64,000 nucleotides of DNA from Adiantum capillus-veneris (lineage: Eukaryota; Streptophyta; Polypodiopsida; Polypodiales; Pteridaceae): contig CM043964.1 of assembly GCA_014529385.2 (NCBI GenBank), positions 129,980,920 through 130,044,919 on the forward strand. Reading direction: 5' to 3'. The translations under genes were made by a program, and so were the position numbers. Each line of letters begins with the position of its first letter. Within the stretch, counting starts at the first letter, position 1. Under the pieces are notes generated by a model. That model was not told the origin of the DNA and did no database searches. It saw only the letters and a program-made list of their open reading frames with translations. This document shows, in pieces, positions 1-11,885 of this stretch.

Positions 1-1864
1 TAAAAGGCCCTCCGAATGACCTCCGAAGGCTTGCAAGAGGAGTTGGCCGAGCCATATGGATCTGTTTGCTTGGAAGAGGAAGTGTTTCTTAGGGGGTGCA
101 CCTCTTTAGACATGTCAGTTACCACGTGAGTTCAAATGAATGGGTTTTCTTATTGCCAAAATTTTAAAATTTTAACAAGATTATATCAATAGAAGGAGGT
201 TTTAATTGATTTTGGAGAAAAACCCATAAGTTTCTGAAGAAAAAAGGGTCACTTTATTACCTTAAGCATGTAAGTAAAGGGTTTTTAAAAATACCCTTTG
301 AACGCACGTTATATAACTAATTTCTTAAAGGTGTAGTCCCCCGAGAAGTGATTGAAGCTACTGCAAGTGTAGAGTGTAATGAGAAGCTAATGTAAGAAGA
401 AGAGCCTTTCATTGAAAAGCAGGTGTTGCCGATTGTGCGAAGAAAAAAGGAATAGGCTATGGCTATGGCAAGGTTGTTAAAAGAGGTATGTGATTTGCTA
501 TTGATGAATATGCATATGGATGCGGCTGTGCAGCAGTGGGCTCTTCACCGGGTACAGGAGTTCTTGGAGGAGATCTCTATGTTCTATGGCAGGGAAGGTA
601 TGCTAGGTTTGAATGGTATGTCTATCAAGAAGGATGGTGAGCATGATGGTGCTCCATTTGAAGTGGATTGGATGCTTATGGATGCATGGAGTGGTGGGGA
701 ATTTCATGTGCATTCTATATGTATCATTGGTTAGGTGCATGGATACAGTTCTACGTTCAGTTTTTGCAGATGGATGGCTACGATCCAAGTTATGTCTTAT
801 CCAAGTGGAAGCCATGTTATGATGTAGGGGGTGGGGCAACCCACTTGAGGGTTTGGCAGTAGGAAGCAGAAATAAAACTGTGTTAGTATCTCGGGGAGGT
901 CACCTTAAAAAAATGTAACCTATCACGTGAGTTCAACAAAAGGGTATTTAAACATACTCAAACTTACAGAAATAAATTTACAAAAATATATTTACAGAAG
1001 AATACTATTTTTTCAAATTTAAAAACAACATTCCAGATTTAAAACAACAGGGTACATTATATTCCTTAAAGATTCACAGACAAGGGGTTTTACAAACATG
1101 GCTTGAATGCACGTGATATGGTAGTTTTACACATGGTGAACCCCCCGAGGTTCGTATATGGTTTTTTGGTTTGCTCATAGTGTGCCAGATTTTTGTAGTT
1201 TGTAGAAGAATAAAGAGATTTTGTGGTTGAACATGAATGTTCAACAAGGAGATTGGGCAATGATGGAGCTAAAGTCTGTCGACCATGGTAGAGGGCACAT
1301 GCAATGATGTGTATGTTTATAGGTGCAAGTTGAAGGGATAGAGCATGTACAACAGATGTGGGCAAGTAATAGTAGGGATGTATGTCTGATGTGGATTTTT
1401 AGCCTAAAAGGGCTCCAAAGTGGGCCAATTGGATTGGCATGTTTAGATGTTTGGAGTGTTGATTTTTGCTTGGAAGTGTGTTTCTTGAAGTGTTGTGCAA
1501 GTTGGTCTAGACAACTCCCCAAATGGAGCTACAAGGAGAAAGATATAGCAGTTCAAATCTGGAGTGCATTGCCATCCTAGACGGACATGGCATGTGACTA
1601 CAGGTGGTGGAAGTTGGTTTGAAGTGATAGACTTGAATAGCTTGTATTGTGGAGCATGCCGGTATTTACGAATTGAAAATCGAAGTCTCGGTTACCAAGA
1701 TATAGGCCTTTGAAGTTTCATTGGGGGTTAGTTCTATGCAGTTTGGTTGCATTGTGAAATGTGCCATCATGATTTTTTTTTAGCCTACTAGGGTTTGCAA
1801 AGGTAGTGTGTGGCATGGGGGACGAGTTGGAATTGACGACATGTCAATCAAAGATAGGACGGCA
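1..1864. other. Unassigned stretch, no recognised gene
   Basis: Only short open frames are present, the longest at 459-734 on the plus strand (91 codons, starts MAMARLLKEV). It has no domain I recognise, and two overlapping frames of similar size cover the same bases, so chance is likely. I see no long repeat or terminal structure before the tandem unit that begins near 1865. Decayed transposon sequence is the likeliest content. Confidence 0.5.
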
Positions 1865-2978
1865 AAGTTATAACAGGTTGAAGTTGGTTGGTTGGCGGTG
1901 ATCGTGGAGGATCTGGTGATTTTTTGTCATTTTGGTGTGCATCTTTGAGATTGTGCGAATGCAGAGCCGGTGGAAGGTCATGTAGTGCGGGATACCAAGA
2001 TTGAGCCACGCTTGATAGTTCTAGATCATGGAGCACCAAATGGCCATGCAAGGAAGCAGGAGGAAAAAGTGCTTTTTAAATTGTTTTTTGGAAGGGTCCT
2101 TGGAGGCTTTGGAGGGTGAGTTATCGGGCAAGCACCACATGGAACTATGGAAAACCCCCATGCAAACATAAGCATTGTCGAGTCATGGTATATATACCAA
2201 GGGGTGACCCCCTTTGGAGTGTCAAAGGTGTAAGCTCCTTGGGGAGCTTGGCTATGGTGCCCTCTCTTGTTGGCACTATTTGCACGGCCATAGACGATAG
2301 TGGTGGTGGGTTTTGACAATGCCGATGATCGTTCTGGTGGTGTGCAATGTTGCAGCCCAGGAAAGCACTGTTGGCGGCAATTTGGTGATGTGGATGATGT
2401 GGCGCTTGGCATTGGAGGGTGTTCTCACGCAGCCCCTAAGGGCCCCCATTTTTTATATGAGGAGAAGGTGCCCCATGGCATAGTCACGGCACCGTGACTC
2501 TTCCCCTAGGGCCCAAGGGGTGGTTCATGCGGTGTTTCCCATGCAGGGTACTTTTAGAGAGAGGTGGAAAGTGGTCGAGGTGGTGGGCCATGCAATATAT
2601 GTTAAATGTGCAATGTTGAGTGTGTGTAATGCATCGAAAATTCCAAAAAAGAGCTCAAGTGGATCTGCACAAGCACACGAAAAATAATTTTTTTCTTCTT
2701 TTGGTTTGGCCGTCTCCTATAAGGGGGGAATTTTCAAATTGTAAAGGGCTTTTGCCATTGCGGCCTTAGAGCCAGGGTGTTTTTGTCGAGGAGGCCTTGA
2801 GCCTTGAGCTGGGCAGTGGTCTTTGCAGAGCCAGGAGGGATACCAAGATGGTGATTTTGAGCACGCCGATGTGTGTGCCGATGGAGCAATGTTGTATACG
2901 ATTATTTTCAGCAAAGTGGACAGCGAGAATTTACGTGCCATGGCACATCAAATGGATATTGAAGGGCATAATTATAGT
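1865..2978. repeat. Tandem unit A (~1.1 kb), first copy
   Basis: This block and the next share a long series of matching landmarks in the same order. Examples are GAAGTTGG...TGTGCATCTTT, CACCAAATGGCCATGCAAGG, the AGCACCACATGG block and CAAATTGTAAAGGG, offset by roughly 1,046-1,106 bases. The two units differ by scattered substitutions and small indels, so the duplication is old. Small open frames inside it (for example 2116-2316) recur in the sister copies but match no domain I know. It may be part of an LTR or a non-coding satellite-like unit. Confidence 0.75.
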
Positions 2979-4010
2979 AGGTTGAAGTTGGCTGGTTGGT
3001 AGTGATCATGGAGGATCTGGTAATTTTATGTTGGTTTGGTGTGCATCTTTCGAGATTGAGCCGAGCTTGATAGTTTGGTCATTGGATCATGAAGCACCAA
3101 ATGGCCATGCAAGGAAGCGGGAAGAAAAATTGTTTTTTTGAAGGGTCCTTGGAGGCTTTGGAGGGTGGGTTATTGGGCGAGCACCACATGGCACTGTGGA
3201 CAACCCACATGTGGAGATAAGCCTTTCCAGGGCGCGGTATATATACTAAGGGGTAACCCCATTTGGAATGTCAAAGGCGTGAGCTCCTTGGGGAGCTTGG
3301 CTATGGTGCCCTCTCGTTGGCGTCGTTCGTGTGGCCACAGCCGATAGTGGCAGCGGGTTTTGACGATAGCGATGCTCGTTTTTGTGGTGTGCAATGTCAC
3401 GGCCCAGTCATGCGCTATTGACAGCAGTCTGGTGATGTTGATGATGTGGCACTTGGCATTGGAGGTTGTTCCCATGCAACCTCTAAGGGACCCCATTTTT
3501 TATATGAGGGGAAGATGCCCCAGACATAGTCACAGCATCGTGACTCTTCCTTAGAGCTCAAGGGAATGTTCTTGCGGTGGTCTCCATGCATGGTACTCTG
3601 AGAGATAGGTGGAAAGTGGCCGAGGTGGTGGGCCATGCAATATATGTTAAATGTGAAGTGCCAAGTGTGTGTAATGCATAGAAAATTCCAAAAAAGAGCT
3701 CAAGTGGAGCTACACAAGCACAAAAAAAAAAAAAAAAAATCTTTTTTTGATTTGGTCATCTCCTATAAGGGGGGGATTTTTCAAATTGTAAAGGGATTTT
3801 GCCATTGTAGCCTTTGAGCCAGGGTATTTTTGCCGAGGGGGCCTTGAGCTGGGTGGTGGTCTTTGCAGAGCCAGGATGGATACCAAGATGGTGATTTTGA
3901 GCTCATGGATGTGTGTGTTGATGGAGCAGTGTTGTATACAAACGTTTTCGCCAAAGTGGAACCGTCGTTGCAACATTTTTTTTGTCAATTCCCCCTTATC
4001 TTCTTTGGGT
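2979..4010. repeat. Tandem unit B (~1.05 kb), second copy
   Basis: Second member of the tandem pair, carrying the same landmarks as unit A with about one base in ten changed. A poly(A) stretch near 3721-3739 lies in the part that matches the AAAAAT-rich stretch near 2680 in unit A. Related copies of both units are found again at 30877-31745 and 31746-32460, so the A-B pair existed before the larger segment was duplicated. Confidence 0.75.
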
Positions 4011-4346
4011 GTGTGTTGGTAGGTGTGCCCCCCGGAGGTCGTGTTGTGCAAAGAGGGATAGAGATGTGTTGTGTGTATGGAAGGTAGTGATTGGGCTTAT
4101 TTGTGGTGTTGGAATGAGTGTGCGTTGAGTTGTGTTCAAATGGTGGTTTTCCTGAGGAATTGTTGGTTGTGTTTTCTAAAGGATTGGGGTGATGTGGAAG
4201 CCCTGGGCTATAGAGAGGCATTTCAGTTGTGTGATGGGTGTGTATCCCCTTCCCCCATTCCAACGGCACCTTGAAAGATGCATACCTCCACCAACAAGTG
4301 CACTTCTGACTCATGTCATGGATGACATGAAATAGGAGGAGGGGAG

Positions 4347-4630
4347 TGTTGGAAGATTCCAAGAGTAGATTGGACTCATAAACATGATCTTGAGTTAAGT
4401 TCAAGTGATCACAAGCTCATAAGAAGTACACAAACTTGGATAAGTTTTCATTCAACTTTAGGCCTCTTCTATATTTATCCATACACTTTTACATTGCATA
4501 TGGGACTGTAACCCTTTACCTTCCATCAACCTTTCTCTCCTTCACTCTCTACCAAACTTGCCATAAACTTCAACACCCCCATCCAAGATCCAATCTTTGC
4601 ATTTCCATGTCCTTTATGCCTACTTCCCAG
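4347..4630 (+). repeat. Putative LTR remnant with flanking PPT-like and PBS-like motifs
   Basis: A purine run (AAATAGGAGGAGGGGAG) ends directly at TGTTGG, the usual junction of polypurine tract and LTR start. About 285 bases later GTATCATAGCCC resembles the primer binding site complementary to initiator tRNA-Met (canonical TGGTATCAGAGC). A PPT before and a PBS after one LTR would fit the middle LTR of a tandem element, or chance in decayed sequence. A 55-base block at 4370-4420 recurs near 52455-52505. Confidence 0.35.
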
Positions 4631-4975
4631 AGTATCATAGCCCGCCCATGGTGCCCCAAATTCCGTTATCCCTACAATGGCTAGCACGAATCTTGAAAAA
4701 TGCACTTACTTATTGCCTTGGACTCCTTTAGCCCAACAATAGCTAACCTGAGTCTTGAAAAACTCTCTATATTTTTATACTTTTCTAATCCCTTTACTCC
4801 ATAATGAGTAGGCCGGAAAAGGTGCCCCAGACGTCTATAATCTAGCTCAAATCTCCCATCCCTATAGATTAGCCCAAGTGTTGACATATGCCCTATATAC
4901 ATGGGGGGTTTTCTAGAATTCCTAAAATAAATTTTTAGTCTTGGAGGCTTTGATCCTAGTTGGTGCCTCCTCCTC

Positions 4976-5166
4976 TTCTTCTCCATATTTCACAAAGTAG
5001 ACACAACAATGTCAAATGGTTCTTTGTTCAACACTGTTGAGTAGAATTGTAATGGCTTCATCATGCCATAAGCCCTTGTGCATCATTCAAGTACACAGTT
5101 TTGCTATGCCAGGTGGAAAAAAGTATCCCCATTAAAAGTGGTGATGATAGCGATTTTTTGCTCCAT
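4976..5166 (-). pseudogene. Retrotransposon gag remnant, truncated (copy 1)
   Basis: Read on the minus strand this matches the N-terminal part of the gag-like frame seen better in the duplicate at 32708-33112, including the conserved stretch LNKEPFDIVVSTL. In this copy the frame runs past the deletion point near 4970 into unrelated sequence (open frame 4681-4986), and the zinc knuckle is gone. In-frame stops interrupt it. The family is probably an LTR-retrotransposon gag; copia or Ty3 cannot be decided from this fragment. Confidence 0.5.
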
Positions 5167-5587
5167 GAGGTGCTCTTACTTGGTCACTTCCAACTCAAGC
5201 AGTGTCTATGAACCTCTACAGGGAGTGTAAGTGTTGATAAGATACAGACCCTTAGTATAGACTTAAAAAGGCAAGAACTTGAAAAATCACAGCTTGTTTG
5301 GAGGGTCACCTTGATGAACACGGGGAATTTCAAACTCTCCGAGAAAACCTTTTCAAGCAATCATAAAAGCGAGAAAAACCCAAAAAGATACATATAGAAC
5401 TTAAATCATAAAAGGAAACATTTAGCATCAAATTACATATTATCTATCTATCCTTGTTCCTCCTCTCGCATTCCTCATCGAAACTTCAATCATCCACCCT
5501 TATATTAACTCCTTGATTATCCAAGGCTATTCTCCCTTCCTCGAAGCATGACTGGTGGTCATAGGTAGTCAAGCCATGGTCGTTTCT

Positions 5588-5589
<2 letters not shown>

Positions 5590-5622
<33 letters not shown>

Positions 5623-5639
5623 GAGAGAGAGAGAGAGAG
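5590..5639. repeat. Poly(G) tract followed by (GA)n
   Basis: A run of about 31 G continues into (GA)9. The duplicate copy at 33536-33577 has a shorter G run and an interrupted GA tract, so this site has changed length since the segment was duplicated. Confidence 0.95.
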
Positions 5640-6187
5640 TGTATGCATGCGTACACTTTGTTGTGGAGGGGGGAGGGGGGTTTCTCAATACATAATATTA
5701 TGGCAATTGCTTAATGGGAGAGATGATTGTTTCAAAAAGAAAGTCTTGTCAAGAAATGCCTAATTTAGGGAACTTATAGAAGAAGTAGAGTTGGAAGAGC
5801 TTATTTGCAGGTTGGAGTCAATATGAGCAATGTGTGTTTGTAGTCTTTGGTTCTAGATTGTATCTTATTGAAATTGTAGATAAATGTTTTTCATGGGTGA
5901 ATCCATTTTTTCTAGCTCTCAAAAAGGATGTTTCAACTTACAATCATGACACTTGAGAAAAAAAGAGGAAAAGAAAAATTTCCTCCACATACTTGAAAAG
6001 AATAGTGTGAAAAGATTAAAGAATTTATTAAATTTTCAAGACTTTTACAAATGTCATTGAAAGGAACTTTGTATTTTCAAGAAAGAATTTTTTGTTGGTC
6101 ACTTCAATGTAGTCAAACCCCTTTTGAACAGATGTAATAGCAGCCAAAAGGCATATACAATTTACACAAAACCTCACAAATCTAAGT

Positions 6188-6706
6188 GCAAACACCTATT
6201 TAGGAAAATAGGGAAAAATTCATACATTTGGGATGATTCTTTGTGTTTCATGGACTTGAGGTAAGGTTGTATTGTACTAGGTTGTTGCACATATGAAAAC
6301 TGAGATACAATGTTTAGTGGATGCTTATGAGTCTGCAAGATCCAATATGGTCCGTTTTTAACAACCATACTATATACTAGAGTGTTTTTGCACATGTTAG
6401 TTTACAAATACACACACACACACTCACTCACTCACGCGCACATGCACACACACACACACACACATGCTCATGCACCCAAAATTTTCTTCCCACACATGCT
6501 TCATTTGATAAAACAATTAAAATGTAAGTTGCAAGAAAAACTTGGGTGACTAAAGTGGAAAAAAACACCAATCATATTGAATAAGATTTCTTGAAGATTA
6601 CAAAGGTGGGATGTCATTATCAATGTTGATAATGACCATAGCTATGGGTGGACTAATTGGAACCATTGCTAGAAGATTACAAAGTTGAAAGGCGAATGCT
6701 AAGCGA
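6188..6706. other. Gene-free stretch with an imperfect (CA)n tract
   Basis: Between the end of the segmental duplication and the DUF7869-like gene there is AT-rich sequence. An imperfect (CA)n/(CTCA)n tract lies at 6409-6464. No coding potential or terminal repeat is visible. Confidence 0.6.
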
Positions 6707-8758
6707 TCATTCCTCTTCATTTGCATTGACATTTGATGGTGCCTCATGTTCATCAAGTTTCAACTGACTCTCTTTGGCCTTGAGGATTATTGCCTTTGGA
6801 ATCTTGATTTTTTCAGGAATTCGTCCACCCTTGGGCTTCCATGCCCAAATGATGCAGCTAGTGTCTTCCCAACGTTGAGGATCATTGATGTTCTCTCTCC
6901 AATAGTTGTTCCAACAATCCTTGTAAACCTCCACATCACTTGCATTCTTCTTCTTTGAAATTGGTGCCCAGTATTGTATCTTCACTTGAAGATAGGTTGC
7001 TGAGTCATTGTTCTCATCAATATCTGTTGCTGCCACTCCTAACCAAATTGGGTAATTTTCATCACAAGGTTGCACAAGTACAAAGTCTCCCTTTACCACA
7101 TCAAGAGTTGGGTTGAACTCCTCAGCAAGTTTGTTGCACATTGGACCACAATAGTGGCCCTCGATTATGTCAAGTGCTTCATCTAGACCATCTTCCAATG
7201 GAACTTCAAGAGGATGATCTTGTTCACGCATACTCCTTGGCCAAAAGTCATCAAATAAAGTGTTTTCACTTTGTCCAGGGTTTTGCACAGCTTGCATGAG
7301 ATTCTCCCAGTACATAAGAACTGGGTTGATCCACCTAGCATACTCACTTTCATCTCCTTTCTCTTGCAAGTGATCTTTCCACCAACTAACATACTTCTTT
7401 ATTCCTTCCATAACTTTCTCACTATCTTTAACATACTCAAAGGGTGGTAATACTTTTGGAACACCTTCAAGAAGCTTGGCTCCTCCTTGGTCATTTCTCT
7501 TCCATAACTCTATACCATTTTCGGGTAACCAATCCACATTTTTAGGGTGTACTTTGTACTGCATCAAAGGTATTCTATCACTCATATAGAACCTAAATTG
7601 CAATGGATTTGAATGACCCACTAAGCTATCTGCTCCATCATGTAAGAACCCCTTTACAAATCCTTTAAAGTCTACCACCTTTTGTAGGAGAAAAGGTGTT
7701 GGATGCATGCTAACACACTCACTGGAGATCTTCATCAAATGTGGAAATGTAAAAATGGCTTGTTTTCTAAGCTTCTCAGAAAATCGACTGAACAATGCAT
7801 CAATGTCTTCATGAGTGTGACCAACCATAAGAAATCCAAGTTGCACAGTGTCAAATACTCCTCGTGCAACCAACAATGATAGGTATGCAAACACATATCG
7901 ATTCTTATTTTCTGAACCACAATTGTCAAGTTGCAGCAGCAATGTTCTTGGCAACCTCTTCAGCCCAAATAAATTGCCATCCTCCTGTACATGTGCATTA
8001 GTAGCAAAGATTGATTGCATCCTTGGACAATCATTTCCCTGTCTAGAAGCAAAATTCTCAATGTCCACATTCACATTTGTGATTAGATCAGTCTCTGCCT
8101 CTTCATTCTGAGCACTCTGTTCCTTGCAGTACTGGTTTTTCTCCTTAAGCACTTTCATATGGTGATAGAGAGAAGCTATAGACAAAACACAATAAAAAAG
8201 ATTTTTTCATGGTTCTACACTTGAGTTTTCTAAGCTCAAGTCACCAAACATATGTTTATCTCTTCTTTCTAAGTTTCTTAGACATTTTGAGAGAGATGCA
8301 ATTGTGAAGTTGGGATCACTCGGCCATGATCCCAATGCAAAGTGACCATAAGTTGGTTGTTCATGTCCATGAGTGAGCATTCCTGTCAAGGATACTAGAA
8401 GCCTCTCAACTCCATTGAGAGATTTTGGAACTGGTTTAATTTGTGGTATAGCAGTCTTACTCTGGTCCATCTTGTCATGTATAATGCATAAGAACTTGGT
8501 TGGATTCATTTCTGAAGAGCTCCTCCAAGCATAGTACAGATTTCTACAGCTCATTTGTTGAAACATGTGTGCTCTCCTCTGTGCCATGTATCTAGCACGC
8601 TCCACCTGATTTTTGGTAGACTCTAGCTTGACCTTTATGGATGCGCAAATGTCACATTTAGAGAATGTGCTTGATTTTGATAAAGTGACTGTCTTGAAGA
8701 CTGTGTTCCACAACCTTGAGAATGTTGGTTGTGACAATGTTTTACTTTGCAAGGGCAC
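6707..8758 (-). pseudogene. DUF7869 transposase-like gene, interrupted
   Basis: Two open frames in the same minus-strand reading frame (8758-8207, 183 aa; 8185-6707, 492 aa) make one protein of the large DUF7869 family found in plant and animal repeats. The first carries a C-x2-C motif (FSKCDIC) and the conserved HDKMDQSKTAIP stretch. The second carries LDNCGSENKN (residues 86-95) and VGHTHEDIDA (121-130), the acidic blocks of what looks like an RNase H-type core. A TGA at 8207-8209 separates them. It is either a stop or part of a short intron: TTTGTCTATAG at 8176-8186 looks like a 3-prime splice site, and a GT 69 bases upstream would fit. The frame is open upstream of the GTG used here and then runs into the tandem array. 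Calling it a transposase is inference from family distribution. Confidence 0.65.
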
Positions 8759-10830
8759 AGCCTCATGACATCCTTGTGGCTATCAAGGACATGGCAAAAT
8801 ATCTTTAGACTCAAGCTAAAGTTTGATTATTTCATACTGTAGCACTAGGGGGAAAGGTTAGCCTTGTGAAATCCTTATAGCTACTAAGGTTATAGAATAG
8901 CATCCTTGTGGCAAACAATGGGAAAAAGCTTGCACTTAAGTGTAGACCTTGCCTACAAATGTGAGTATAGCACTACGAGGCATGTATAGCTTCATGACAT
9001 CCATGTGGATACCAAAGGAAAAGAAAAACACTTTGAGGCTTGAGCTTAAGTTCGAGCCTCAATTGTATAAGCTATTGTAGCACTAGGGAGTATGTCTAGA
9101 CTCATCCTTTAGAGATACTAATTCCAAGAGGCTCGAACTTAAGTTTGATCCTCACTTGCATAGGCTAGTGTAGCACTAGAATGCAAGACTAATGCCATCC
9201 TTGTGGCTACCATGGGTATAGAATAGCACCTTAAGTTCAAGCCTCATTTTCATATGCTAGTGTAGCACTAGGATGCAAGGCTTTCCTCATGACATCCTTG
9301 TGTCTACTAAGGGCAAGAGGCTCGAACTTAAGTTTGAGCCTTGCCTACATATGCTAGTATAGCACTAGCATGAAAGTCTAGCTTCATGACATATTTGTGG
9401 ATACCAAGGGAACAGAACAACACCTTTAGGTTCAAACTTAAGTTTAATCCTCAATTGCATATGATATTGTAGCACCAATGTGTAAGGCTAGCCGAGGGAT
9501 ATCCTTGTGGCTACTTAGGGAAAGAGGCTCGAACTTAAGTTCAAACCTCGCCTACATATGCTAGTATAGCAAGTCTAACCTAATGACATCTTTGTGGATA
9601 CTTAGGGAAAGCGGCTCAAATTTAAGTTCGAACCTTGCCTACATATGCTATTGTAGGCTATCTTAATGACATCCTTGTGGCTACTTAGGGAAAGAGGCTT
9701 AAACTTAAGTTTGAACCTTGCCTACTTATGCTAGTATAGAAAGTCTAACTTAATGACATCCTTGTGTCTACTTAGGGAAAGCGGCTTAAATTTAAGTTCA
9801 AACCTTGCCTACATATTCTATTGTAGCAAGTCTCGCTTAATGGCATCCTTGTGGCTACTTAGGGAAAGAGGCTCGAACTTAAGTTCGAACCTTGCCTACA
9901 TATGCTTATATAGCAAGTCTGCCTTGAACTTAAGTTTGAGCATCAATTGTATATGTTACTTTAGCACTAGGGTGTAAGGTTAGCCTCATGATATCTGTGT
10001 GGCTACCAATGCCGGTAGGCTCAAACTTAAGTTCGATCCTCACTTGCATACACTAGAGTAGCACCAGCATGTAGGGCTTGTTGCTACCAAGGGCATAGAA
10101 GAACACCTTTAGTCTTGATCTTAAGTTCGAGCCTCAAGTGCATATTCTTTAGCACTAGGATGCAAGGCTCACCTCATGACATCCTTGTGGATAGCCTATT
10201 TGCATATGCTATTGTAGCACTAGGGTGTAAGGCTAGCCGAGGGACATCCTTGTGGCTACCAAAGGCAAGAGGCTCGAGCTTAAGTTCGAGCCTCACCTAG
10301 ATATGTTAGTATAGCACTATCATGAAAATCTAGATTCACTAAGTCCTTTTAGGATTCATGCAAGAATAGAAAAACACTTAGGATTGAACTTAAGTCTAGC
10401 CTCATGGCATCCTTTTGGTTACCAATGACAAGAGGCTCAAACTTAAGTTTGATCCCCACTTTCATATTTGAGTGTAGCACTAGCATGGAAGGCTAGCTTG
10501 ATGACATATTTGTGGCTATCAAGGGCATAGAATAGCACATTTAGGCTCGATCTTAAGTTCAAGCCTCAAGTGCATCAGGGAATAAAAAATCACCTTTAGG
10601 TTCAAACTTAAGTTTGAGCTTCCTCTCCATATGCTAATGTAGCATTAGGGTGCATGCCTAGCCTCATGACATCCTTCTAGCTAGAAAAATCATAGAGCTT
10701 CACTTTTAGGCTCAAATTTAATGTAGCACTAACTTGCAAGACTACTCTCATGACATCCTTGTGGCTAACAAGGGTACAAAACAACATCTTTTGGCTCAAA
10801 CTTAAGTTCGAGCCTCGCCTACACATGCTA
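8759..10830. repeat. Array of ~90-130 bp units built on a CTTAAG-centred palindrome
   Basis: About twenty imperfect head-to-tail units. Each has (1) a dyad around CTTAAG, consensus GGCTCGAACTTAAG plus its mirror arm, 22 bp in all; (2) a spacer with CATATGCTAGTGTAGCAC; and (3) the block GACATCCTTGTGGCTACC, often continued by AAGG, which is itself a weak dyad (CCTT...AAGG). Dyad centres lie near 9035, 9131, 9309, 9435, 9526, 9690, 9880, 10025, 10280, 10440, 10550, 10605 and 10805, among others. Units differ by substitutions but the dyad persists. The array starts at the broken 5-prime end of the DUF7869-like gene and ends just before the ParB/methyltransferase-like gene. More units lie at 14460-15055 and 26440-26880. 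Confidence 0.9.
9869..9892. promoter_or_regulatory. Representative palindromic site of the array
   Basis: The core CGAACTTAAGTTCG (9874-9887) is a perfect 14-bp palindrome and its flanks extend the symmetry to 24 bp with one mismatched pair. The same perfect core recurs at 26649-26662. Such dyads are typical binding sites of dimeric DNA-binding proteins. Any binding role is inference. Confidence 0.4.
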
Positions 10831-10912
10831 GTGTTTTTTTTTAAATGTACTATTTAACTTAAACATATGCTCCTTGTTTAGGTTCTAACATTGTTTTTTT
10901 TGGTTGTTTTAG
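10831..10912 (+). other. Likely intron end upstream of the ParB/methyltransferase-like gene
   Basis: A T-rich tract ends in TTTTTTTTGGTTGTTTTAG at 10912, a good plant 3-prime splice site. An ATG follows at 10915. If this is an acceptor, an upstream exon would lie in or beyond the repeat array and was not recognised. Confidence 0.4.
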
Positions 10913-10914
10913 GA

Positions 10915-11600
10915 ATGGAGGCTTCCAATGTACCAAGTATACCAGAGCAGGGTGCACAAGTCTTCACACTCGATGTTCTTGGATGTCCACTCACGCCAAA
11001 ACTATTGCTCCAAGAATAAAGGTTGACAAGACCTTTGAGTTAACAAAAGAAGGAGTGAAGTGGTTTGTGGATACCTAAGATACAGATGCAAACTACAAAG
11101 GTGACATCCATTTACATTTGTCACAAGGTGATATGAAATATGGAGACATGGGGATTGTTGTGGGTGTCAAAGATGATGTGGATGCAACAGCAATGCCATG
11201 CTTTGCATGTAATGCGCTACCTATTGGAGAGACCACAAAGGCAAACAAGTTTTGCTTATCATTGGGCACTTTTCATGTAGCAGACATGAATGGTAGCAAG
11301 CTAGGAAAAGAAAATTCTATTGTAAAATTCGGATTGAAGATCTCCAGCTTCACTAATCAAGAAGACTCGGGTGTGGACTATGTGGAAGATCTAGTGAAGG
11401 CAGTGAAATATGCAAAGCGAGTCTTGAGCTTACCAAAGAAGATTGTACCTTCAAAGAAACCAATAGGGGCACTACCTAAGAAAGTTGTGGAGAAGACAAG
11501 GAAAGCCATAGTTAGGAGTGCACTTGCAGCATCAAGAAGTGCCCATGCAAGCGCTTCAACACATGTAGAGAAGATCACTGCCACCATTAATTTAGAGTAG
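10915..11600 (+). pseudogene. N-terminal part of the composite gene
   Basis: The longest open part, 11118-11600 (160 aa), contains KYGDMGIVVGVKDDVDATAM, a cysteine pair (PCFACNALP) and a basic C-terminal stretch (LPKKVVEKTRKAIVRSALAA). An in-frame TAA near 11077 separates it from about 18 upstream codons (IKVDKTFELTKEGVKWFVDT) that seem to belong. After the TAG at 11600 the same frame continues through an acidic and lysine-rich linker to the ParB-like segment. No named domain recognised. Confidence 0.4.
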
Positions 11601-11885
11601 CAAGAAGGTTCACAAGGGCAAGATGCACAAGGACTCAGAAGAAAAAGAAAGGCAAAGGATGATTCTACTCTTGAGGAAGATTGACAAAAACTAGCAAAGA
11701 GGAAGATGAAAAAGAGTGCAGAAGAAAAAGAGGTTTCTGAAGAGGAGTTGATGGACATGGAAACTCCATCCGAAGATAACAAGGCACTGACCTCTTTAGA
11801 AATCAAGAAGGGATTCTATCCTTTTGGGATCAATGAATTCTTTAGCATTGACGTGACAAGGTGTTTTCCTGCTCCATCAAACTAA

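Larger units (their letters stand above)
2099..6187. repeat. Segmental duplication, copy 1 (partner 30877-34128)
   Basis: From CTTGGAGGCTTTGGAGGG to the CCTCACAAATCTAAGTGCA landmark this segment follows 30877-34128 in the same order and orientation. From about 4930 to 6187 I see only a few percent difference by eye. Relative to copy 2 it holds about 1.1 kb extra (roughly 3700-4800) and lacks about 260 bases that in copy 2 encode a gag zinc knuckle. A block around 4640-4675 is present in copy 2 in the opposite orientation. Confidence 0.85.

Noticed and set aside
459-862. Overlapping small frames as a gene
   Set aside because: Three frames overlap in different phases, no domain is visible, and the surroundings are repeat-like.
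8759-10830. CRISPR-like array
   Set aside because: Units are ~100 bp, diverged along their whole length, with no short identical repeat and no unique spacers. The context is a plant genome.
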